From the NCBI GenBank assembly GCA_041394185.1, contig JAWKIQ010000004.1, positions 248,001-312,000 on the forward strand: a stretch of 64,000 bases of DNA. The letters are read 5' to 3'. The translations under genes and the position numbers were made by a program. Position 1 is the stretch's first letter, and each line of letters opens with the position of its first letter. This DNA comes from Acidimicrobiales bacterium. Its GTDB lineage: Bacteria > Actinomycetota > Acidimicrobiia > Acidimicrobiales > Poriferisodalaceae. The notes under the pieces were generated by a model that made no database searches, had not been told where the DNA came from, and was given only the letters and a program-made list of their open reading frames with translations. This document shows, piece by piece, positions 51,730 to 58,393 of this stretch.

Positions 51730-53043
51730 GTGTCGTTCCACGTCTTGGCCAAACCGTCGGGTGCAATCTGCAACCTCGACTGCACCTACTGCTTCTACCT
51801 GTCCAAGGAGTTGCTGTATCCGGGCGACCGGTTCCGGATGGCCGACGAGACACTGCAGGCCTACATCTCCCAGCTCATCGACGCCGCCAGCGACAGCCCT
51901 CACGTGACCATCGCGTGGCAGGGCGGCGAGCCGACCCTGCTGGGCTTGGCGTTCTTCCAGCGCTCGGTCGAGATCACCAGGCAGCTGCTGCCGGCGGGCA
52001 AGTCGGTCGAGTTCACGATGCAGACCAACGGCACGTTGCTGGACGATGACTGGTGCCGCTTCCTGGCCGACAACAGCTTCCTGGTCGGCTTGTCGATAGA
52101 TGGCCCCCCAGACGTGCACGACGCCTACAGGGTCGACAAACACGGGCGGCCCACGTCTCACAGGGTGCTCGAAGCGCTCGAGATGCTGCAGCGCCACGGC
52201 GTGGAGGTGAACGTCTTGTGCACTGTTCACGCCGCCAACCAGGATCGCCCCCTCGATGTCTATCGCTACTTCCGCGACGACCTGGGCATCGGGTTCATGC
52301 AGTTCATCCCCATCGTCGAGCGGGCCACAGAGGTGACCCTCGAGGTCGCCAACATGGGCTGGAGCTCCAGCCGCAAGGGCCGACCGCTGTATGTGAACGA
52401 GGGCTCGCTGGTCACCGAGCGCACCGTCGATTCGACCAAATGGGGTTTGTTCCTTGCGGCCATCTTCGACGAGTGGGTGCGCAACGACGTGGGCGACGTG
52501 TTCATCCAGTACTTCGACGCGGCCCTGGCCGCGTCGCTGGGCATGGGGTCGCCGATGTGCATCTTCGCCGAAACGTGCGGCGCGGTGCCCGTGGTCGAAC
52601 ACAACGGCGACCTCTACTCGTGCGATCACTTCGTCGAACCCAAGCACCTGCTGGGAAACATCAACCAGACCCACATGGTCGAGCTGATGGCCAAGCCCCA
52701 GCAGCGAAAGTTCGGCGACGACAAACGCGACACGCTTCCGCAGTACTGCCTCGATTGTGAGGTGCGTTTTGCCTGCAACGGCGAGTGTCCGGCGCACCGG
52801 TTCATCTCCACCCCAGACGGCGAGCCCGGCCTCAACTATCTGTGCGCCGGCTACAAGCACTTCTTCAACCACATAGACGAACCGATGCGCATCATGGCCG
52901 ACCTGTTGCGACAGGGTCGCATGGCCCCCGAGATCATGGACATCCTGGCCGAACGAGACCGGGCTCGCTTCGCCGGGGTGGGACGCAACGATCTGTGCCC
53001 GTGCGGCAGCGGGGATAAGTTCAAGAGATGTCACGGCCGCTGA
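51730..53043 (+). CDS. Radical SAM/SPASM sulfatase-maturase-like protein with SEC-C tail
   Basis: The 437-aa product resembles anaerobic sulfatase-maturating enzymes (anSME), which oxidise an active-site Cys or Ser of sulfatases to formylglycine. The radical SAM [4Fe-4S] motif is CNLDCTYC (Cys14, 18, 21), followed by WQGGEPTLLG, TNGTLLDD and GLSIDGPPDVHDAYR. A SPASM region binds auxiliary clusters: CGAVPVVEHNGDLYSCDHFV, then CLDCEVRFACNGECPAHR. The last 20 residues form a zinc-binding SEC-C motif (GRNDLCPCGSGDKFKRCHG), an unusual addition. It starts with a GTG and its stop overlaps the PhyH gene by 16 nt. The arylsulfatase at 24.7-27.0 kb is a plausible substrate. Confidence 0.9.
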   Translation: MSFHVLAKPSGAICNLDCTYCFYLSKELLYPGDRFRMADETLQAYISQLIDAASDSPHVTIAWQGGEPTLLGLAFFQRSVEITRQLLPAGKSVEFTMQTNGTLLDDDWCRFLADNSFLVGLSIDGPPDVHDAYRVDKHGRPTSHRVLEALEMLQRHGVEVNVLCTVHAANQDRPLDVYRYFRDDLGIGFMQFIPIVERATEVTLEVANMGWSSSRKGRPLYVNEGSLVTERTVDSTKWGLFLAAIFDEWVRNDVGDVFIQYFDAALAASLGMGSPMCIFAETCGAVPVVEHNGDLYSCDHFVEPKHLLGNINQTHMVELMAKPQQRKFGDDKRDTLPQYCLDCEVRFACNGECPAHRFISTPDGEPGLNYLCAGYKHFFNHIDEPMRIMADLLRQGRMAPEIMDILAERDRARFAGVGRNDLCPCGSGDKFKRCHGR

Positions 53044-53897
53044 AAACCCTCCCTGCGGACAGCTCCTCTGACGAGATCGTCCAAGTCGTGCAGGCCGACG
53101 GAGCCTGCATCGTCGACCGGGCCCTCGACGTCGGCCGGCTCGACGCCATCAACGCCGAGCTCGAGCCGTGGATGGCCCGCACCCTTCACGGCAACGACGA
53201 GTTCGTCGGCCACCGAACCAGGCGCACCGGGGCCCTGGTGGCACGTTCGCCCCTGTGCCGCGAACTGGTCATGGATCCAACCGTGGTGGCGGCCGCCAAC
53301 GGGTACCTCCAGCCGTTCTGCAATCGCATCCAAGTGCACCTCACCCAGACCATCGCCATCGATCCGGGCGAGACGGCCCAGCTGCTGCACCGAGATCGTC
53401 TGGCGTGGGGCGGCTACATTCCCCGCTCGATCGAGCCCCAGCTCAACACCATCTGGGCGCTCACCGATTTCACCACCGAGAACGGCGCGACCAACGTCAT
53501 TCCCGGCAGCCACCTGTGGGACGACGAACGCAAGCCCGATCGCAGCGAGTGTGTGCAGGCCGAGATGTCGGCGGGATCGGTGCTGGTTTACTCGGGCTCG
53601 GTCGTGCACTCGGGCGGGGCCAACCTGTCGGACGCAACCCGGGTGGGTTTGAACATCACCTACTGCCTCAGCTGGCTGCGCCAGGAGGAGAACCAGTTCC
53701 TGTCGTGCCCGCCAGAAGTGGCTCGCGACCTCGACCCGGCGCTGACCGACCTGTTGGGCTACACCATGGCCAACTATGCGCTGGGCTACTACTCCGACCC
53801 GGTGGGGATACAGGGCCGCGGCGACATCCTGGGCCCCGAGACTGCGTTGGGTCGCTCGGCCACCGCGCCAGACGACAGTCTGGGCATCCTTCCCTGA
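53028..53897 (+). CDS. Phytanoyl-CoA dioxygenase (PhyH) family protein
   Basis: The 289-aa product is a non-haem Fe(II)/2-oxoglutarate-type dioxygenase. The likely iron triad is His121 and Asp123 (LLHRDRLAW) with distal His194 (SVVHSGGA), and Arg206 (DATRVGLNI) is placed to hold 2-oxoglutarate. NVIPGSHLWDD is a typical PhyH segment. The family hydroxylates diverse acyl-CoAs and natural products. Its start lies 16 nt inside the radical SAM gene, so translation is coupled. Presence in a carboxylase/ligase operon hints at a branched acyl substrate, but this is inference. Confidence 0.87.
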   Translation: MSRPLKTLPADSSSDEIVQVVQADGACIVDRALDVGRLDAINAELEPWMARTLHGNDEFVGHRTRRTGALVARSPLCRELVMDPTVVAAANGYLQPFCNRIQVHLTQTIAIDPGETAQLLHRDRLAWGGYIPRSIEPQLNTIWALTDFTTENGATNVIPGSHLWDDERKPDRSECVQAEMSAGSVLVYSGSVVHSGGANLSDATRVGLNITYCLSWLRQEENQFLSCPPEVARDLDPALTDLLGYTMANYALGYYSDPVGIQGRGDILGPETALGRSATAPDDSLGILP

Positions 53898-53959
53898 TCG
53901 GGTACCCAATCATCCCTGCGAAGGACGACGGGCAATCGGCCGTCTCGTAGATTCAACCC

Positions 53960-54454
53960 ATGGCTGAGGTGTTCGAAGGTCGCTGGTCGGGGGTTGTCGA
54001 GGACGATTTTGTCGTGTTCCTGATCGGGATGCGGGTCAACAAACCCTGGAAGATCAACAAGTGGCTGCCCGTGGCCCGCTCGATGGGGCCCATGCAGCGA
54101 GAGCTCATGCAGAACCCCCAGCTGGGTTGTATGCACATCGAGAACTGGTTCGGGCGCACGACGATGTCGGTGCAGTATTGGACAGACACCGAGAGCCTCA
54201 ACCGGTACGCGACCGGCGAGATCCACCTTCCGGCATGGAGGGCCTTCAACAAGGCGATCCGCAACTCGGGCGACGTGGGTATCTGGCACGAGACCTTCAA
54301 GGTGCACGCCGGCGAGTACGAAACCATCTACGGCAACATGCCCCGGTTCGGTTTGGCCGGGGCCGGCAAGCACATGCCCACCAGCGAGGTCGGGCAAAGC
54401 GCCAGGCGCCGTCTGGGCGACGACCAGGCCGAGCCTGCGGTCAATCCGTACTGA
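53960..54454 (+). CDS. DUF4188 family protein
   Basis: The 164-aa product matches the DUF4188 pattern. It begins VFEGRWSGVVEDDFVVFLIGMRVNK, then WLPVARSMGPMQREL, LGCMHIENWFGRTTMSVQYW, HLPAWRAFNKAIRNSGDVGIWHETF and YETIYGNMPRFGLA. The fold is of the dimeric alpha/beta barrel kind used by small monooxygenases and haem-binding proteins; no reaction is known. It follows the PhyH gene by 62 bp on the same strand and precedes a VOC gene by 40 bp. Confidence 0.85.
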   Translation: MAEVFEGRWSGVVEDDFVVFLIGMRVNKPWKINKWLPVARSMGPMQRELMQNPQLGCMHIENWFGRTTMSVQYWTDTESLNRYATGEIHLPAWRAFNKAIRNSGDVGIWHETFKVHAGEYETIYGNMPRFGLAGAGKHMPTSEVGQSARRRLGDDQAEPAVNPY

Positions 54455-54494
54455 GTCACCTATCCTCCGGTCTAACGACAGGGGGAGGCTCTTC

Positions 54495-55031
54495 ATGAAG
54501 GTCAGTTGGTCTCACACGGTCTTGAGGGTGCGCGACCTCGAGCCGATGATCGAGTTCTACCGGGACATGCTCGGGTTCCAGGTGTCCGATCGCGGTCCTC
54601 TGGGCCCCGATGGTCCCGAGATCGTCTTCATGTCGGGCGATCCCAGCGACCATCACCAGTTCGCTCTGCTTCCCGTGCGAACCGACAGCCCCGAAAGCAG
54701 CCTCGAGCACAACGCATTTCGGGTCGACACGGTCGCCGACGTCAAGACGATGTTCGACACGGTTTCGAACGATCCTCGGTGCAGCCGCATCATGCCGCTG
54801 ACCCACGGCAACGCGGTGTCGGTCTACTTCAACGACCCCGAGGGCAACACCATCGAGGTGTTCGCCGACACCCCGTGGCACGTTCGCCAGCCTCAGGCGC
54901 GGGTATGGGACCCGTCGCTCGGCGCCGACGAGCTGTTGGCTTGGGTCGAGAGCGAGTTCCGCAACGAACCCGAGTTCGGTCCCATGGACGAATACCGGGC
55001 CCGCATGGCCCAGCGCCTCGAGGAGGTCTGA
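54495..55031 (+). CDS. VOC-family dioxygenase-like protein
   Basis: The 178-aa product has a VOC domain over residues 1-135. Likely metal ligands are His7 (VSWSHTVLRVRDLEPMIEFYRDMLGF region), His in LEHNAFRVDTV and Glu in DPEGNTIEVFADTPW, as in extradiol-dioxygenase-like members. A helical tail follows (DELLAWVESEFRNEPEFGPMDEYRARMA). It is followed three bases later by the dehydrogenase gene, whose Shine-Dalgarno AGGAGG overlaps this gene's last codons, so the two are coupled. Substrate unknown. Confidence 0.85.
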   Translation: MKVSWSHTVLRVRDLEPMIEFYRDMLGFQVSDRGPLGPDGPEIVFMSGDPSDHHQFALLPVRTDSPESSLEHNAFRVDTVADVKTMFDTVSNDPRCSRIMPLTHGNAVSVYFNDPEGNTIEVFADTPWHVRQPQARVWDPSLGADELLAWVESEFRNEPEFGPMDEYRARMAQRLEEV

Positions 55032-55033
55032 AA

Positions 55034-56164
55034 GTGAACCATCCCAACGAAACTCTCGAGCTGGTGTCGACCCTGACGGACGACGGAGCCGTCACCATCG
55101 CAATGCGCAAGGGTCAGGTTCCCGAGCCAGGCCCCACCCAGGTGGTGGTTCGCGTGGAGGCCGCGCCGATCAACCCGTCAGACATGGGCGCACTGTTTGC
55201 TCGCGGCGACGTCACCCAGGCCCAGGCCGTCGACGCCGACGGCATGCCTGGCGTGCGCATCCCGGTGCCGCAGGCCGCTTTGGCCGGTCAGAGGTCGCGC
55301 ATCGGAATCGACGTGCCCGTCGGCAACGAGGGCGGGGGCACCGTGGTGGCGGCCGGATCGTCGCCCGAGGCTCAGGCGCTGGTGGGCCGTGTGGTCGGCT
55401 TCTTGTCGCGCACCGCTTACGCCCAGTATCGCACCCTCGACATCTCGCAGTGTGTGGTGATGGGCGAGGGAACCACCGCAGAGCAGGCCGCGGCTGCCTT
55501 CGTGAACCCCCTGACGGCGCTGGGCATGGTCGAGACCATGCGAGCCGAGGGCCACAAAGCCCTCATCCACACCGTCGGTGCGTCGAACCTGGGCCTCATG
55601 CTCAACCGCATCTGCCTGGCCGACGGTGTCGACCTGATCAACATCGTCAGGTCGACAGAGAACGTCGAGATGTTGCGCGCCCAGGGCGCTCGATGGGTGT
55701 GCAACTCCAGCTCCGACACCTTCCGCGACGACTTGGTAGAGGCAATCACCGCAACCGGCGCGACCATCGCCTTCGACGCCATCGGCGGAGGCGAACTGGC
55801 CGACACATTGCTGGCAGCCATGGAACGGTCGCTGTCGGCGGGTGCCACGGGCTACAACCCCTACGGCTCGGATGCGCTCAAGCAGGTCTACATCTATGGC
55901 GGTCTCGATCGCACAGCCACCACGCTCACCCGCGGCTATGGCATGCAGTGGTCGGTGGGCGGCTGGTTGCTGACCCCGTTCCTGGTCAAGATCGGCGCCG
56001 AAGCCGCCGCCCGGCTGCGCCAGCGCGTCGCCGACGAGATCACCACCACCTTCGCCAGCACCTACGGCATGAGGCTGTCGCTGACCGACGTCGTCGACCC
56101 CGACTACGTCAAGCGCTACGCCCGCACCGCCACCGGCGACAAGGCCCTGGTAGTGCCCAACTAG
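55034..56164 (+). CDS. Zinc-type alcohol dehydrogenase/quinone oxidoreductase-like protein
   Basis: The 376-aa product is an MDR-superfamily oxidoreductase. It has VVVRVEAAPINPSDMGAL (about 35-52), NEGGGTVVAAGSSPEA, a nucleotide-binding region ALIHTVGASNLGLMLNRIC (about 176-194, replacing the usual G-x-G-x-x-G by G-A-S-N-L-G), and FDAIGGGELADTLL. It lacks the structural-zinc Cys cluster, so it is nearer to quinone oxidoreductases and trans-2-enoyl-CoA reductases. The GTG at 55034 has AGGAGG seven bases upstream and is clearly the start. It ends the same-strand run that began at 46281. Confidence 0.87.
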   Translation: MNHPNETLELVSTLTDDGAVTIAMRKGQVPEPGPTQVVVRVEAAPINPSDMGALFARGDVTQAQAVDADGMPGVRIPVPQAALAGQRSRIGIDVPVGNEGGGTVVAAGSSPEAQALVGRVVGFLSRTAYAQYRTLDISQCVVMGEGTTAEQAAAAFVNPLTALGMVETMRAEGHKALIHTVGASNLGLMLNRICLADGVDLINIVRSTENVEMLRAQGARWVCNSSSDTFRDDLVEAITATGATIAFDAIGGGELADTLLAAMERSLSAGATGYNPYGSDALKQVYIYGGLDRTATTLTRGYGMQWSVGGWLLTPFLVKIGAEAAARLRQRVADEITTTFASTYGMRLSLTDVVDPDYVKRYARTATGDKALVVPN

Positions 56165-56174
56165 TCGGCTGTGC

Positions 56175-57803
56175 CTATTGGCCGCCGTCTATGCGCACGC
56201 TGGCCGATTGCGGATCGATCTCGATCATCTGCCCGCCTTGAATGCGGTCCATAGCGTCCCTCAGACCGATGACGGCCGGCAGCCCCAACTCGCGGGCCAC
56301 TACGGCCGCGTGGCACGCCGGTCCGCCCTCGCTGGTGACCAAACCGCCACAGATCACCAAGATGGCGTTGAACGCCGGTGTTGTGGATGTAGTCACCAGA
56401 ATGTCGCCGGGTTCGATCTTGTCGAACGCTTCGATCGCCGTCTTGGCGACAACAGCGCGGCCCTGCACCGGTTGACCACCCACTCCGGTGGGTTCGGCGG
56501 AGTCGAACTTGGCGTCTATGAACGCGCCCAATGCGGCCACCCAGTGGGCAACCGCGCCCGGAAACACCGACGGCTCTGGTGGTGGGCTCGGTTGTCCATT
56601 GAGCGAGCGTGGAGCCTCCATCCGAAGTTCTGACTCGCGTCGGCTTTCACGTTGCACGACCTCGTCGAACGTCGGGTCGCCCGAACCGTTCAACAGGGCC
56701 GCCGTCTCGGTGCCGGTCAGCGTCCAGATCGAACCGGGCGACGGAACGGCACCTTGGGCGGTAAGCCTTCGGGCCGCCTCGCGCATCGCCCGGCCGAGCA
56801 GACCCATCGGCCATGCGGCCAGTAGCCCCGAGTTGTCCTCGAGCATCGCGTGAGCGCGCTGGGCCCTTCGTGAAAGCCGGTCGAACTCCGACCGCTCGTC
56901 GGCGGGCGCCTGCGATCGAAGCCACTCGAGGGTCTGGGCGTGGTCGTCAGGAAGCGGCCGATGTGCCTTGATGGCCTTGAGTAACAGCGTGGGCTGCTCA
57001 GCCAGCGTCAGAGCGTCGACGTCGTCGCCCGTGGCCCACGTTCCGTGATAGCGCAGGTACTCGGCGAGTGCTTTGGCGGACTCGCCCTCGAGACTGGAGA
57101 TCTCGTCGATCGTATGCAGGTTCGTGGTGCCGAGCGCGCGAACGAGGTCGTCCAGTCGCTTCCACGCTTCACGGTGCACCTCGACGCCATGCATGACGCT
57201 GCGGCGAACGGCGTCGGGGTCGAGGCCCCAACCTCGCGCAGCCAGTATGAACTCGCCGAACGCGGCACCGGCGCCGACGAGTTCGAAGTGTGTGCGCATG
57301 CCGTCTCTTGTCGCATCCGTAATCGCCGCGATGTGGTCGGCGAGTTCGCTGTCCTGGAGCTCGGCGGTCTGTACATCGGCGAGGGCCACCATCTTGTCGA
57401 TCCAGTCGCGGCGCATCGCTGTCCATCGTTCGACGCTGTTCATCGGTTGGTCGATGGTCAGCGCTCTCTGGGCCACGGCCAGCCTCTTGCGCGCGGAGGG
57501 GGGAAGCCTCGTCAAGAGCTTCAGAACCACCCGCGGCGGTGGGCCACCCGCCTTTCGCGGAGCTCCGTGAACGAATGCGCTGGTGTAGGTGCGCCCGTTG
57601 ACGAACTCGAGAGCCAAGTGCGACAGGGGCATTCCCAGCTCGGCGAACGCCCGGCGGAATCCGTCGGCGAACGCCGCGGGCATGAGCTCCTGCAAGGCCG
57701 CGGTCGCGACGCCTTCCTGGTGGGACGCGTCCAACTCCCAGACCCCACCATCTGGAGCGGTCCAGTTGCCTTCGAGGCTGCCGGTGTGGGCGGCGGTGGT
57801 CAT
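56175..57803 (-). CDS. PEP-utilising swivel-domain protein without ATP-grasp
   Basis: The 542-aa product ends in a phosphohistidine swivelling domain of the PEP-utiliser type (about residues 440-542: GRAVVAKTAIEAFDKIEPGDILVTT, then GLVTSEGGPACHAAVVARE). His498 is the presumed phosphate carrier, and LGLPAVIG follows. The first 430 residues are mostly helical and rich in Arg/Asp/Leu. They show no ATP-grasp glycine loop and no pyruvate-binding TIM barrel, so this is not PpsA, PtsI or rifampicin phosphotransferase. Strong AAGGGGGA precedes the ATG at 57803. It overlaps the stop of the methyltransferase-like gene by 4 nt, so the pair is co-expressed. Function unknown. Confidence 0.75.
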   Translation of the reverse strand: MTTAAHTGSLEGNWTAPDGGVWELDASHQEGVATAALQELMPAAFADGFRRAFAELGMPLSHLALEFVNGRTYTSAFVHGAPRKAGGPPPRVVLKLLTRLPPSARKRLAVAQRALTIDQPMNSVERWTAMRRDWIDKMVALADVQTAELQDSELADHIAAITDATRDGMRTHFELVGAGAAFGEFILAARGWGLDPDAVRRSVMHGVEVHREAWKRLDDLVRALGTTNLHTIDEISSLEGESAKALAEYLRYHGTWATGDDVDALTLAEQPTLLLKAIKAHRPLPDDHAQTLEWLRSQAPADERSEFDRLSRRAQRAHAMLEDNSGLLAAWPMGLLGRAMREAARRLTAQGAVPSPGSIWTLTGTETAALLNGSGDPTFDEVVQRESRRESELRMEAPRSLNGQPSPPPEPSVFPGAVAHWVAALGAFIDAKFDSAEPTGVGGQPVQGRAVVAKTAIEAFDKIEPGDILVTTSTTPAFNAILVICGGLVTSEGGPACHAAVVARELGLPAVIGLRDAMDRIQGGQMIEIDPQSASVRIDGGQ

Positions 57804-58252
57804 CTCTTGTCCCCCTTGTTGTCCAGTGTTGCTGAAATGATCGACAACTCGACCAACTCGGTCGTCGTCAGATCGACGTCTGAGAAGCCTGCTCGTTCGA
57901 GCCATCGCGCGTAGTCGGCGAAGGTGTGCGCCTGGCGGCAGGCATCGCCGGGCGACGTGCCTGCGCTGGTGTCGAGGCCTCGCTTGCGCGCTGCGAAGGT
58001 GTCCACGGTGTCGGCGACGAACACCCGGCCGCCTGGCCGACACCAGCTGGCGGCACGCCGAATGGTCTCGGCGGGTTCCAGATTGCTGGCATCGGTGCGA
58101 TCGATCACGACTCCGTCGAACGTCCCGAGAAGCGAGGGGTCGACGCCGTCGTCGAATCCTTGGTCTCCGGCGACTCTCAGCACGTGGTCGTCTGGTCGCA
58201 GCATCGCCGAGATCGCCCTCGAAACGACATCGCCTCTGGTCGGTTCGTGCAT
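57800..58252 (-). CDS. Short methyltransferase-like protein
   Basis: The 150-aa product looks like the second half of a class I SAM-dependent methyltransferase. It has an acidic strand FDGVVIDRTDASNL, then ETIRRAASWCRPGGRVFVADTV (the post-motif helix and motif III-like G-G-R-V strand), and the C-terminal YARWLERAGFSDVDLTTTELVELSIISA. The N-terminal SAM-binding G-x-G-x-G loop is reduced to LRVAGDQGFDDG, so SAM binding is doubtful. It may be a cut-down or accessory subunit. It overlaps the PEP-swivel gene by 4 nt. GGAG lies close to the ATG at 58252. Confidence 0.65.
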   Translation of the reverse strand: MHEPTRGDVVSRAISAMLRPDDHVLRVAGDQGFDDGVDPSLLGTFDGVVIDRTDASNLEPAETIRRAASWCRPGGRVFVADTVDTFAARKRGLDTSAGTSPGDACRQAHTFADYARWLERAGFSDVDLTTTELVELSIISATLDNKGDKR

Positions 58253-58297
58253 TGCTCCATTTCACTCGCAAGCCGGTTCGAGGTCATCGGCACCGAA

Positions 58298-58331
58298 GCG
58301 AATACGTAATTCGCCGACCCGGCTACGTAAT
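58298..58331. promoter_or_regulatory. Paired TACGTAAT motifs upstream of the LAL regulator
   Basis: TACGTAAT occurs at 58303-58310 and again at 58324-58331, 21 bp apart, which is two helical turns. The first is centred in the inverted repeat GCGAATACGTAATTCGC (58298-58314). The site lies in the 141-bp divergent gap between the methyltransferase-like gene and the LAL gene. A third TACGTAA is at 61865-61871, upstream of the lipoprotein gene. Confidence 0.4.
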
Positions 58332-58393
58332 GCAGCGTCGGCGGGCTCTGCGGGCTTGTCGGCCCGGTCGGTCGGCTGCTAGCCAGATGTCTA

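Noticed and set aside
24723..53043. Sulfatase and radical SAM maturase as one local system
   Set aside because: They are 25 kb apart in different operons; a functional link is plausible but genomic linkage is not shown.
53898..53959. Hairpin or operator between the PhyH and DUF4188 genes
   Set aside because: Only short, weak complementarity; nothing beyond chance.
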